A stretch of DNA of 50,031 bases from an uncultured Gemmiger sp. (GTDB lineage: Bacteria > Bacillota > Clostridia > Oscillospirales > Ruminococcaceae), in contig CALXHO010000010.1 in the NCBI GenBank assembly GCA_944388125.1, forward strand, positions 1-50,031, read 5' to 3'. The position numbers and the translations under genes are program-made. The first letter of the stretch is position 1; each line of letters begins with the position of its first letter. This document shows positions 1 through 7,253 of this stretch, piece after piece. The notes beneath the pieces are model-generated. The model made no database searches and was not told the DNA's origin. It saw nothing but the letters and a program-made list of their open reading frames with translations.

Positions 1-82
1 ATGGTTAGTGTCGCAACTTCATTCTACCAGAGATCTGCAAACCATGTCTTTTTTATTTTTGCGAAACTTATTCTACCTTATC

Positions 83-154
83 GCGTTTTCCCGCGAAGAT
101 TTGAGGGCACAAAAAAATCGACGGTTGAGATTTTCTCAACCGTCGATCTTGTGG
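83..154. repeat. Direct repeat copy A (terminator-containing)
   Basis: About 72 nt that match 1330-1400 with only a few mismatches and one small indel. Both copies carry GATTTGAGGGCAC, an A-tract, the GACGGTTGAG/CTCAACCGTC hairpin and end in TGTGG. In copy B the final TGG is the encoded CCA end of the initiator tRNA; in copy A no tRNA follows. Hairpin-flanking bases differ but stay paired (ATCG/CGAT here, AACG/CGTT in B), so both copies are likely functional terminators. It may mark a duplication or insertion beside the tRNA. Confidence 0.8.
111..147 (-). terminator. Intrinsic terminator of the toxin-antitoxin transcript
   Basis: 13-bp perfect stem (117-129 with 135-147) and 5-nt loop, followed on the minus strand by a run of T (A-run 111-117 on the plus strand). 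It is the first terminator downstream of the toxin gene. Confidence 0.8.
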
Positions 155-379
155 CATGTCTTAACAAAAAAAGATATTTTGGGGGAATCTCAAGAAAACG
201 ATTGTACATCTTTTTCCAGCTCTGAAGCGGTTTTTACGATAAGCTTGTGAAAAGTTGTTTCAATATCGTCTTCCTTGCAACGAATTCCAAGCTGCGTGAG
301 CAAGTCACGCTTTTGTAAACTGATCGATCTTAGGTGAAAGCTCGGAACAATCAAAAGGACTTTTGCTGGCAATCACACA
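148..379. other. AT-rich stretch downstream of the toxin gene
   Basis: About 230 nt between the toxin stop and the terminator. A 60-codon minus-strand reading frame (372 to 190, TTG start) runs through it, but it has no ribosome binding site and no recognisable family. It is more AT-rich than the rest of the window. It may be a decayed gene remnant; nothing else is seen. Confidence 0.4.
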
Positions 380-706
380 CTACACTAGCTTTGTGTAATC
401 TCGATTTCCATAAAAAATCCTATGGATAATCACCTGCTGCCGACCCTCGTATACACGATACAGCACCACATATTTTTTACGCACAGTCAGCGCTCTATAC
501 CCTTTCCTGGCCAGAAGATCATCCTTGGCCTGTGGCGCTGAAAAAGGAAATTCCCGCAGGTTGGCAATGGAAGTTTCCACTTCCCGCATAAGTTCCCTAG
601 CAGCCTTTTCTGCGTCCAGTTCATAAGTAATGTATCGAAACATATCGTCGAGGTCCCGAGCGGCATGACGGGTAAAACGCACCGCATAAGGTTGATCAAT
701 ACTCAT
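380..706 (-). CDS. RelE/ParE-superfamily toxin
   Basis: 108-residue basic protein of typical RelE/ParE size. Family-like features are an N-terminal strand followed by a long helical stretch (ARDLDDMFRYI), and a C-terminal VVLYRVYEGRQQVIIHRIFYG segment ending in an R-x-Y motif, as in ParE/RelE plasmid-stabilisation toxins. Members either cut mRNA on the ribosome or poison gyrase; the sequence does not say which. The ATG overlaps the last 11 nt of the upstream antitoxin gene, so the two are translationally coupled. The module is less GC-rich than its surroundings and lies inside a repeat-bounded segment beside tRNA genes, which suggests acquisition. Confidence 0.85.
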   Translation of the reverse strand: MSIDQPYAVRFTRHAARDLDDMFRYITYELDAEKAARELMREVETSIANLREFPFSAPQAKDDLLARKGYRALTVRKKYVVLYRVYEGRQQVIIHRIFYGNRDYTKLV

Positions 707-956
707 ACTTAGCCCTCATTGCGGAGAATACGTCTTCGGAGTCCAGCAGTTCCCCTCGGGCCACGTCACCTTCCGCTTCCAGAAGCTTTGCATAGATTTC
801 TTCGCGGGCACAGCGGCGCTCAAATTCTTCGTTGCTCATAATGACTAAATCCTGATAGCCGTTTTTAGTAATAAAGACGGGCTCTGATGTGGCATGGCAC
901 AGTCGGGAAATAGCGTTGGTATCGCGCAAGTCGCGCATGGGTCTAATTTCCGGCAC
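696..956 (-). CDS. Phd/YefM-family antitoxin
   Basis: 86 residues from a GTG start at 956, chosen because a GAGGTG ribosome binding site sits 6 nt upstream; an ATG at 986 is in frame but lacks a site. The N-terminal part (VPEIRPMRDLRDT, then FITKNGYQDLVIMS) is the classic Phd/YefM DNA-binding fold: a 'PI-xx-L/R-x-x' start, and K-N-G-x-x-x-x-V-x-M-S. The C-terminal half is acidic (EEIYAKLLEAEGD) and would wrap the toxin. It is the first gene of the operon and overlaps the toxin gene by 11 nt. By family precedent it neutralises the toxin and represses its own promoter. Confidence 0.85.
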   Translation of the reverse strand: MPEIRPMRDLRDTNAISRLCHATSEPVFITKNGYQDLVIMSNEEFERRCAREEIYAKLLEAEGDVARGELLDSEDVFSAMRAKYEY

Positions 957-1357
957 GATAATCACCTCATGTTTAGTGTAGCACAATTATGCCACATCGT
1001 CAATTTTTGATTTCGCAAAAGACACATTTTTTCTCCTTCAATCAAAATCACCGGCTCCGCCGCCGGTAAATTTTGCATGGTATTTCGTGCAAAAAAGTCC
1101 GGCAGAAGTGCCCTTTCCCGGGCAAAACAGCCGCTTTTGTCCATCTGCCGCCGGTAAAAAACTGAATAAAACCAGCGGCTGCCAAAGAAAGGGCATCACG
1201 ACGGGCAGGTCACCCGGCAAGAAAAAACGGACAAAAATTACCGGCGGGGATTTATTTCTCCGCCGGTATTTTTTGTCCGAAACTTTTTCAAAAGATTTTG
1301 TAGCTGCGTATTTTTTCTATTTATGAACTGCATTTTTCCGCGCAGATTTGAGGGCAC
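957..1357. other. Gene-free stretch with several GC-rich inverted repeats
   Basis: No convincing gene. The left end should hold the toxin-antitoxin promoter and antitoxin operator. Further right, the motif GCCGCCGGTAAA occurs near 1059 and 1148, and a long inverted repeat lies at 1228-1279. It ends in repeat copy B. Confidence 0.5.
1228..1279. terminator. Long inverted repeat, probable bidirectional terminator
   Basis: Two 20-nt arms (1228-1247 and 1260-1279) match at 19 of 20 positions. The core is TACCGGCGG/CCGCCGGTA with A/T tracts on both sides, so it could terminate transcription in either direction. No gene reads directly into it, so it may instead be a remnant of an element. Confidence 0.5.
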
Positions 1358-1397
1358 AAAAAAACGACGGTTGAGATTTTCTCAACCGTCGTTCCTG

Positions 1398-1400
<3 letters not shown>
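1330..1400. repeat. Direct repeat copy B, abutting the initiator tRNA
   Basis: Partner of 83-154. It runs from the terminator side up to and including the CCA end of tRNA-fMet. Confidence 0.8.
1358..1393 (-). terminator. Terminator of the initiator tRNA gene
   Basis: 13-bp stem (1363-1375 with 1381-1393), 5-nt loop, then a T-tract on the minus strand. It lies 4 nt after the CCA end of tRNA-fMet. Confidence 0.85.
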
Positions 1401-1474
<74 letters not shown>

Positions 1475-1520
1475 ATATTTCCACCTGATCGGCAAGTGCC
1501 GTATCATATGCTGCTTATAT

Positions 1521-1549
1521 AATATACTGCACTGCAAACCATTTGTCAA
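1521..1549 (-). promoter_or_regulatory. Promoter of the initiator tRNA
   Basis: On the minus strand: TTGACA (1544-1549), 17-bp spacer, TATATT (1521-1526), about 40 nt ahead of the mature tRNA. Confidence 0.7.
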
Positions 1550-1586
1550 TAGTTTTTTTATATTTTTTTTGCAGGCCTTTGATTTG

Positions 1587-1620
1587 CAAAAAAACAACCG
1601 CCCAAATCTGAGCGGTTGTT
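1587..1620 (-). terminator. Terminator after tRNA-Ser(GCT)
   Basis: Hairpin ACAACCGC/GCGGTTGT followed by a T-run on the minus strand, directly after the CCA end of the tRNA. Confidence 0.8.
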
Positions 1621-1621
1621 T

Positions 1622-1712
1622 TGGCGGAGTAAGAGAGATTTGAACTCTCGCGGCCCTTTCGGACCCTACGCCCTTAGCAGGGGCGCCTCTTCGACCTCTT
1701 GAGTATTACTCC
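1622..1712 (-). tRNA. tRNA-Ser (GCT)
   Basis: 91-nt class II tRNA with a long variable arm (GTAGGGTCCGAAAGGGCC region), anticodon GCT, G discriminator and encoded CCA. It reads AGC/AGU codons. It lies 44 nt downstream of tRNA-Ser(TGA) and is probably cotranscribed with it. Confidence 0.93.
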
Positions 1713-1756
1713 ACAAGTCAAAGTGATAAAAAATATTCACTTGTTGTATCAATAAA

Positions 1757-1845
1757 TGGCGGAGAGGGTGGGATTCGAACCCACGGCGCATTGCTGCGTC
1801 ACTGGTTTTCAAGACCAGCTCCATAAACCACTCGGACACCCCTCC
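1757..1845 (-). tRNA. tRNA-Ser (TGA)
   Basis: 89-nt class II tRNA. The anticodon stem-loop contains CTTGAAA with anticodon TGA, the variable arm is long (GACGCAGCAATGCGCC), the T-arm is GGTTCGAATCC and CCA is encoded. It reads UCA-type serine codons and is the first gene of the tRNA-Ser pair. Confidence 0.93.
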
Positions 1846-1875
1846 ACAGTGGCACGCCATTCAGATGCGAGATAT

Positions 1876-1904
1876 AGTTTACCACGGTTGGCGTTCCTTG
1901 TCAA
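1876..1904 (-). promoter_or_regulatory. Promoter of the tRNA-Ser pair
   Basis: On the minus strand: TTGACA (1899-1904), 17-bp spacer, TAAACT (1876-1881), about 30 nt upstream of tRNA-Ser(TGA). Confidence 0.75.
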
Positions 1905-1955
1905 CCCCGCGCCAAAAAAATCATTGATTTTTTCTCCGCGCCCACGGGAAGCAGT

Positions 1956-1983
1956 TTGACAGTGCCCGGAAACATGCTATATC
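1956..1983 (+). promoter_or_regulatory. Promoter of the acetyltransferase gene
   Basis: TTGACA (1956-1961), 16-bp spacer, TATATC (1978-1983). It is 72 nt ahead of the start codon. Confidence 0.65.
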
Positions 1984-2055
1984 ATACTCTATATACATTG
2001 CCGTCTGTCTCCCCTCATTTGATCCGTCAAAACCTCGGGAAAGGAGCCCTGTCCT

Positions 2056-2682
2056 ATGAACCACATACAACGCCGCGATGCAGAACTTCCTTACATCTCC
2101 GACACCGCCGTTATGGAGGAGCAGCGTATCTGCCGCCGCATTCTCCAGCGCCTGAACACAGTTGACCGTTCGGATTTTGAGCAGATTGCCGCCATCGTCA
2201 AGGAACTTTTCCCTGGCGCACAAAATGCTGTGGTCAATCCCCCATTTTTCTGCGACTATGGCACGCACATTTCGGTCGGCAAAAATTTCTTTGCCAACTA
2301 CAACTGCACCATCATCGATGTGGCCAAGGTCACAATCGGAGACAACTGTCAATTTGCACCGAACGTTTCCATCTACACCGCCGGGCATCCGCTCCATCCG
2401 GAAATCCGCAATACGCTCTATGAATACGGCATCCACGTGACCATCGGCAACAACGTCTGGATTGGCGGCAATTCTGTCGTCCTGCCCGGGGTGAACATCG
2501 GTGACAACTGCGTCATCGGTGCGGGCAGCGTCGTCACCAAGGACATTCCGCCATGGAGCCTCACCGCGGGCAATCCCTGCCATGTCATCCGCAAAATCAC
2601 CGAGGCCGACCGGGAATTTTACTACAAGGACCACCGCTTTGACCCGGAAGCCTGGGCAGATATCTGCCGGATGCTGGGCTGA
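2056..2682 (+). CDS. Maltose/galactoside-type O-acetyltransferase (hexapeptide repeat)
   Basis: 208 residues, the usual length of the Maa/LacA/NodL family, which acetylates sugars from acetyl-CoA in the cytoplasm. The N-terminal helical region is followed by left-handed beta-helix repeats of the [LIV]-G-x-x-x-x type (VTIGDNCQFAPNVSI, VTIGNNVWIGGNSVV, VNIGDNCVIGAGSVV). The catalytic His lies in YTAGHPLHPEIR, near residue 111. AAAGGAG at 2039-2045 supports the ATG. It is a single-gene unit with its own promoter and terminator. The true acceptor sugar cannot be read from the sequence. Confidence 0.9.
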   Translation: MNHIQRRDAELPYISDTAVMEEQRICRRILQRLNTVDRSDFEQIAAIVKELFPGAQNAVVNPPFFCDYGTHISVGKNFFANYNCTIIDVAKVTIGDNCQFAPNVSIYTAGHPLHPEIRNTLYEYGIHVTIGNNVWIGGNSVVLPGVNIGDNCVIGAGSVVTKDIPPWSLTAGNPCHVIRKITEADREFYYKDHRFDPEAWADICRMLG

Positions 2683-2737
2683 TGTCTCATTTCCCCCGCA
2701 TTTTTTCACTCCGTTTTTCTCTGCTCTGCTACCCGAA

Positions 2738-2764
2738 ACAGCACTGTCCGGGCAGTGTTTTTAC
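2738..2764 (+). terminator. Weak terminator after the acetyltransferase gene
   Basis: Short hairpin CACTG/CAGTG with flanking G-T and A-T pairs followed by TTTTT. Confidence 0.55.
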
Positions 2765-2779
2765 ATGGCAGACAAAAAA

Positions 2780-2808
2780 TTGACACTCCAAATCAGATTT
2801 GCTATCAT
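2780..2808 (+). promoter_or_regulatory. Promoter of the YczE-like gene
   Basis: TTGACA (2780-2785), 17-bp spacer, TATCAT (2803-2808). Expected transcription start near 2815, leaving a ~160-nt leader. Confidence 0.75.
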
Positions 2809-2814
2809 AAAACA

Positions 2815-2921
2815 GTAGATCGTCCTTCGGCTGGCTTGCCGCTCCGGAGGACAGTCGGGGTACCGCACGGAAACAACGGCCCCGTGCTGATGCAGCCTGC
2901 TCTTGTCAGGCTGCTTTTTTG
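2815..2921 (+). ncRNA. Structured leader RNA with terminator, candidate riboswitch/attenuator
   Basis: Between promoter and gene lie a 9-bp hairpin (GTCCTTCGG with CCGGAGGAC, 2822-2855), then two mutually exclusive pairings that share one strand: CGGGG with CCCCG, or GCACGG with CCGTGC (within about 2856-2888). A canonical terminator follows (GCAGCCTG/CAGGCTGC plus six T, ending at 2921). The coding sequence starts 57 nt later. The design fits transcription attenuation by a ligand. I do not recognise the consensus of any named riboswitch class. Confidence 0.55.
2894..2921 (+). terminator. Leader terminator upstream of the YczE-like gene
   Basis: 8-bp stem GCAGCCTG/CAGGCTGC, 5-nt loop, TTTTTT. 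It lies between promoter and start codon, so it must be read through for expression. Confidence 0.8.
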
Positions 2922-2977
2922 CGCGCCTGCGCCGGCATCGCCTCCGGAGGGAAACAGTACAGAGAGGAGAATTCTGT

Positions 2978-3649
2978 TTGGAAAAAAAGCGGATCAGCGC
3001 AGCAAGATGGTGCATCTATCTCATCGGCATGGTGCTGCTGGCCATCGGCATCACCCTGAATTCACTGACCGGGCTGGGAGCATCGGCCATCGTATCGGTG
3101 CCTTTTACCGTCAGTGAGGCCACCGGTCTCAGTTTTGGTGACCTGACACTGGTCATATACGTTCTGTTTGTGGGGGCAGAGTTCCTCATCATGGGCAAAA
3201 AGAGCAGCTGGACCTTTCTTTTGCAGATCCCGCTCAGCATCGTCTTTACCCGCATCATGAACCTCATCAAGTCCGTTCTGCCTTACGAAAACGGGTATCT
3301 GCCGCTGGATCTGGGAATGCTCATCATTGCCATTCTGCTCACCGGCATCGGCGCGGCCATGACGGTGGACATGGCCCTCATCCCCAATCCCGGCGACGGC
3401 ATCGTGGCCAGCATCTCCGCCCGCAGCGGCAAGGAGCTGGGTCTGTGCAAAAACATTCTGGACCTGTGCTGCGTGTGCTGCTCGCTGCTCATCGGCACGT
3501 TCATGCAGGGCCAACCGCTGCTGGGCGTCGGCCTGGGCACCGTAATCTCAATGATCGGCGTGGGCCGCGTGATGGCCGTGTTCAATGCCCTGGCACGCCG
3601 AAAGCTGCGCATCCTCGCTGGTCTTGAGCCCGAGGCACAGCACGTCTGA
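2978..3649 (+). CDS. YczE/YitT-like integral membrane protein
   Basis: 223 residues from a TTG at 2978, selected because AGAGGAG (2963-2969) precedes it by 8 nt; a more upstream ATG would begin inside the leader terminator. About five hydrophobic segments are visible (CIYLIGMVLLAIGITL, LTLVIYVLFVGAEFLI, WTFLLQIPLSIVF, LGMLIIAILLTGIGAAM and a C-terminal one). The segment MALIPNPGDGIVASISARSG resembles the conserved loop of YczE/COG2364 proteins. Function in that family is not established; membrane transport is plausible. The probable RNA switch upstream suggests a small-molecule or ion substrate. It converges on the cyclase gene and shares a terminator with it. Confidence 0.75.
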   Translation: MEKKRISAARWCIYLIGMVLLAIGITLNSLTGLGASAIVSVPFTVSEATGLSFGDLTLVIYVLFVGAEFLIMGKKSSWTFLLQIPLSIVFTRIMNLIKSVLPYENGYLPLDLGMLIIAILLTGIGAAMTVDMALIPNPGDGIVASISARSGKELGLCKNILDLCCVCCSLLIGTFMQGQPLLGVGLGTVISMIGVGRVMAVFNALARRKLRILAGLEPEAQHV

Positions 3650-3665
3650 TTCTCCGGTCAAACAT

Positions 3666-3704
3666 AAAACCGGCCCCGGTTCAATGAACCAGGGCCGGTT
3701 TTTA
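3666..3704. terminator. Bidirectional terminator between convergent genes
   Basis: AAAACCGGCCC/GGGCCGGTTTT hairpin with an A-tract on one side and a T-tract on the other; it serves the YczE-like gene (plus) and the cyclase gene (minus). Confidence 0.85.
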
Positions 3705-3733
3705 TTTGGATGGCTGACAGTCTTCCTTCCCGC

Positions 3734-4504
3734 TCAGATCCGGGGAGTGATGGCAAAGACACGGCAGGGCAAACCGGTGGCGCCGTCAATGTTCGCCCAG
3801 GAGACAATGGCAACCGCACCGGCGGGCGCAACCTTGTCCAGATTGGCCAGCAGTTCCACCTGCAGGTGGCCGATGGAGAGCACGTAGCGCTCGGCGGCCA
3901 GGTCCCCTGCCGCTGCGGCCAGCTCGGAGGCATCGGTGTCCAGCGTCTCGTGGCCGTTCATGGCAATGCCGCGGTCCTCGTACAGGAAATGCAGCGCTTC
4001 CACCGACCAGCCGGGGAAGTTGTCGGCACCGTTTTCATCCGTACCGGAGAGGTTGCCCATATCCGGCCAGCGGCGGGACCAGTCGGTGCGCAGCGCCACA
4101 AAGGCATCCGCCGGGATGCGGCCGTACCGGGTCTCGTAGTCCAGAATGTCCTGGATAGTGACCGCGTAGTGAGGATCCTCCTTGACCTTGGCAGTGATGT
4201 CGATGACGCACAGCGGATACATCATGCTGTGGACACCGTACTTTTCCGACAGGGCGGCATCCCGCACAAAATGACCGGGAAAGTCGATGTGTGTGCCGAA
4301 CTGACCCGGGAACTTGAAGGTCTGGATCAGGCAATCGAGCATCTCATTGCCCCAGTCGTAAACCGTTTTGGCCAGCTCCACCGATCCGGCGGGGATGCCG
4401 CTCCAGACCGGGCTGTTGTTGTCCAGCGAATGGGTCAGGTCGACCCATGCATAGTTGGGCGAGCGCAGCTCGTCCAGAACCCCCCAAAGATGATACTCTG
4501 CCAT
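3734..4504 (-). CDS. Cyclase-family metal-dependent hydrolase (kynurenine formamidase-like)
   Basis: 256 residues. The ATG at 4504 follows a GGAGGG site, whereas the longer frame upstream has none. The family signature GTHIDFPGHF is present (residues 70-79), with H72, D74 and H78 as predicted metal ligands, and a later MNGHETLDTDA segment fits the second metal/active-site motif. Relatives open amide or lactone rings, for example N-formylkynurenine, isatin or cyclic imides. No tryptophan-catabolic neighbours are present, so the substrate is open. It is transcribed divergently from the MATE exporter gene, which might export a related compound; that link is only positional. Confidence 0.85.
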   Translation of the reverse strand: MAEYHLWGVLDELRSPNYAWVDLTHSLDNNSPVWSGIPAGSVELAKTVYDWGNEMLDCLIQTFKFPGQFGTHIDFPGHFVRDAALSEKYGVHSMMYPLCVIDITAKVKEDPHYAVTIQDILDYETRYGRIPADAFVALRTDWSRRWPDMGNLSGTDENGADNFPGWSVEALHFLYEDRGIAMNGHETLDTDASELAAAAGDLAAERYVLSIGHLQVELLANLDKVAPAGAVAIVSWANIDGATGLPCRVFAITPRI

Positions 4505-4705
4505 GTGAAACCCTCCATTTTTCCAGAAATTTCTTGGAATAACAGTTCCAGTATATCGGAAAGAACATTTTCTGACAAGAAAAAATTTTATGACGGCCTG
4601 TTCTCCCCTTGCGCAAACAGGCCGCACCGCCTATCATAAAATACGGTATTCCGGCGGTATTTTCTGCCCGGAAAGGATGTTTTTGTGAGAAAAGGAGGTT
4701 TTGCC

Positions 4706-6061
4706 GTGCACACAACGGCACGCTCGCTGACCAGCGGGCCCATTACCACCACGCTGCTGCGGTTTGCCCTACCCATGATGCTGGGAGATCTGTTGCAGCA
4801 GCTGTACAACATTGCCGACACACTGATTGTAGGGCGGTATGTGGGCGCTGACGCCCTGGCAGCGGTGGGGTCCTCCTACACGCTGATGACCTTTCTGACC
4901 TCCATCCTGCTGGGCCTGTCCATGGGCAGCGGCGTGGCGGTTTCCATCTCCTTCGGCCGCGGAGAGCAAAACCGTATGCGGCGGGAAATATTTCTCTCCT
5001 TCTGCATGATCGGTCTCACCGCCCTGGTGCTGAATGTGGGCGTCTTTGTCCTGACCGATCCCATCCTGGGGCTGCTCCAGGTCCCGGCGGAAATCTGGGA
5101 TCTGATGCGCCAATACCTGGTCATCATCTTTCTCGGCATCGGCGGCACCTTCCTGTACAACTATTACGCCTGTCTGCTGCGCGCGGTGGGAGACTCGGTG
5201 CGGCCGCTGTTCTTTCTGGGGGCGGCGGCAATCCTCAACATCGTCCTGGACATCGCCTTTGTGCTGGGCCTGGGAGCCGGAGTGGCGGGCGCCGCCTGGG
5301 CCACCATCCTGGCACAGTGGCTGTCCGGGCTGGGGCTCTGCGCCTACGCTCTCCTCACCCGCCCCGACCTGCGGGTGCGGCGGCAGGACATGCGCTGGGA
5401 CAAAGCCTGTGCCGGACACGTCTTTCGGCTGTCCTTTGTCACCGGCGCCCAGCAGTCCATCATGAACTTCGGCATCCTGATGGTGCAGGGTCGTGTCAAC
5501 AGTTTCGGCACCCAGGTCATGGCCGCCTTTGCGGCAGCGGTCAAGATCGATTCCTTTGCCTACATGCCGGTGCAGGATTTTGGCAATGCCTTCTCCACCT
5601 TTATCGCCCAGAACTACGGCGCCGGTCAGAAGGAACGCATCCGCCGGGGCACCCGCAGCGCCATCCTGACCAGCATGCTCTTCGGGGCTGCGGTCAGCGC
5701 GGTGGTGTTCGTCTTTGCACAGCCTCTCATGCTGATCTTCGTCCAGCCGGAAGAAGTGGAGATCCTGGGCATCGGCGTACAATATCTGCGCACCGAGGGT
5801 TCCTTTTACTGTCTCATCGCCCTGCTTTTCCTGCTCTACGGCTTCTACCGCGCCATCGAGCGCCCGGGCATGTCGGTGGTGCTGACCGTCATCTCCCTGG
5901 GCCTGCGGGTAGTATTGGCTTATGCCCTGTCCGCCATACCGGCACTGGGTGCGGCGGGGATCTGGGTTTCCATCCCCATCGGCTGGGCCATCGCCGATGT
6001 GGCCGGCTGTCTGCCCATGGCGGCATTCTTCCGCCGCCTGCGCCGGGAATCTGCCGGGTAA
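4706..6061 (+). CDS. MATE-family multidrug/metabolite exporter
   Basis: 451 residues with twelve hydrophobic segments in two homologous halves. The start is GTG at 4706, 7 nt after AAAGGAGG (4691-4698); an in-frame GTG at 4685 has no site. The N-terminal signature LPMMLGDLLQQLYNIADTLIVGRYVG is the DinF/NorM-like MATE opening, with the N-Q-x-x-x-I-A-D-x-x-x-V-G pattern. A matching half-repeat begins near QQSIMNFGILMVQGRVNSFG. MATE proteins export cationic drugs or metabolites by Na+ or H+ antiport. Single-gene unit with its own terminator. Confidence 0.92.
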   Translation: MHTTARSLTSGPITTTLLRFALPMMLGDLLQQLYNIADTLIVGRYVGADALAAVGSSYTLMTFLTSILLGLSMGSGVAVSISFGRGEQNRMRREIFLSFCMIGLTALVLNVGVFVLTDPILGLLQVPAEIWDLMRQYLVIIFLGIGGTFLYNYYACLLRAVGDSVRPLFFLGAAAILNIVLDIAFVLGLGAGVAGAAWATILAQWLSGLGLCAYALLTRPDLRVRRQDMRWDKACAGHVFRLSFVTGAQQSIMNFGILMVQGRVNSFGTQVMAAFAAAVKIDSFAYMPVQDFGNAFSTFIAQNYGAGQKERIRRGTRSAILTSMLFGAAVSAVVFVFAQPLMLIFVQPEEVEILGIGVQYLRTEGSFYCLIALLFLLYGFYRAIERPGMSVVLTVISLGLRVVLAYALSAIPALGAAGIWVSIPIGWAIADVAGCLPMAAFFRRLRRESAG

Positions 6062-6080
6062 TCATATTTCGCATTTTCTC

Positions 6081-6116
6081 CGGGGTACAGCTTTTACAGG
6101 CTGTACCCCGATTTTT
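6081..6116 (+). terminator. Terminator after the MATE gene
   Basis: 10-bp stem CGGGGTACAG/CTGTACCCCG, 10-nt loop, then ATTTTT. Confidence 0.88.
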
Positions 6117-6141
6117 GTGCGCCTTCTTTTGGGAAATGCTT

Positions 6142-6234
6142 TGACACAATTTCAGACATTTGTACAAAATCCGCAAAAAAATCGGTTTTCCCGGCAGAAA
6201 TCCATAAAGACTTTGAAATAAAAGAGTGGTATAA
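6142..6234 (+). promoter_or_regulatory. Promoter region of the activase-like operon
   Basis: Two candidates: TTGACA with a 16-bp spacer to TACAAA beginning near 6142, and a consensus TATAAT at 6229-6234 whose -35 is weak. Which one is used cannot be decided from sequence. Confidence 0.45.
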
Positions 6235-6329
6235 TAAGAAATTATGCAAAAGCATTCCGCCTGTCAAAATCCGCGGCGCGGCGGCGCCTGCCCCGCACCG
6301 TTTTCTGCCCCGAAAAGGAGGGAGCCTGT

Positions 6330-7253
6330 TTGAGGATCGGCATTCCGCGTGCCCTGTACTACTACCGCTACGGCGCGCTGTGGAAAACATTTTTCTCCTC
6401 GCTGGGATGCGAGGTGGTGGTCAGTCCCAAAACCGACCGTGCCATTCTGCAAAGCGGCATCCACTATGCCATTGACGAGAGCTGTCTGTCTGCCAAGATC
6501 TATCTGGGCCATGTGGCATGGCTGCTGGGCAAGTGCGATCTGATCTTTGTGCCGCGCATGGCGGACATGGGCCGGGACAAGGAGTTCTGCCTGAAATTCC
6601 GTGCCCTGCCCGACGTGGTGTACAACACTTTCCGCACCGAGAACGTCCGCCTGGTCACCTGCGACATTGCGGTGCGCAGCGGCGACAGCGAAATGAAGGC
6701 CTTTGCCGAACTGGGCAAAAAGCTGGGCTTCAAAAAGCAGCAGGTATTCAATGCCTATCTGCTGGCCAAGCAGGCGGAGCAGCAGGCCCAGGCCGAGAAC
6801 ACCCGCAAGCTGGAAGCTGCTCTGGCGAAAGATGACCTGAAAGTCCTGGTGTCCGGCCACGCCTACAACATCTACGACGATTACATCGGGCGTCCGGTCA
6901 TGGATGCCATCCGCGCCAACCACGCCCTGCCCATCCCCTCCGACTGGGTGGACCGGGACAGCGCCTGGCAGTCGGGCGGCGAACTGACCGACACCATGCC
7001 CTGGATGGTCAACCGGGAACTGGCTGGTGCAGCGGTACAGCTGCGCGGCAAGGTGGACGGCATTGTGCTGTTGTCCTCCTTCTCCTGCGGGCCGGATTCC
7101 ATGACCGACGAGATCATGAACCGTCGGCTCAAAAACATCCCCATCCTGACCATGACGCTGGACGGCCAGGACGGCACCGCCGGCATGGAGACCCGCATCG
7201 AGAGCTTTGTGGATATCCTGCATCTGAGAAAGGATGGTACGGTATGCCTGTGA
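6330..7253 (+). CDS. Acyl-CoA dehydratase activase-related protein (DUF2229-like)
   Basis: 307 residues from a TTG at 6330, preceded by AAAGGAGGG. The opening RIGIPRALYYYRYGALWKTF is characteristic of the DUF2229 segment of the large CoA-substrate-specific activase-related proteins, where it follows a BadF-type ATPase region. Conserved Cys residues in DESCLSAK, KCDLIF and SCGPDS could hold an iron-sulfur cluster, as in the HgdA/HgdB dehydratase subunits. It is the first of three coupled genes and its stop overlaps the next start. In many relatives these parts are fused in one ~1,400-residue protein; here they are separate. The substrate is unknown. Confidence 0.8.
   Translation: MRIGIPRALYYYRYGALWKTFFSSLGCEVVVSPKTDRAILQSGIHYAIDESCLSAKIYLGHVAWLLGKCDLIFVPRMADMGRDKEFCLKFRALPDVVYNTFRTENVRLVTCDIAVRSGDSEMKAFAELGKKLGFKKQQVFNAYLLAKQAEQQAQAENTRKLEAALAKDDLKVLVSGHAYNIYDDYIGRPVMDAIRANHALPIPSDWVDRDSAWQSGGELTDTMPWMVNRELAGAAVQLRGKVDGIVLLSSFSCGPDSMTDEIMNRRLKNIPILTMTLDGQDGTAGMETRIESFVDILHLRKDGTVCL

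Noticed and set aside
190-372. 60-codon minus-strand frame after the toxin gene
   Set aside because: TTG start, no ribosome binding site and no recognisable family; kept only as a possible remnant.
2903-2977. Upstream ATG extension of the YczE-like gene
   Set aside because: It would start inside the leader terminator and encode a basic, non-membrane tail; the TTG with AGAGGAG is the better start.
3710-4639. Plus-strand frame across the cyclase gene
   Set aside because: Antisense shadow of the gene with the intact GTHIDFPGHF motif; no family features.
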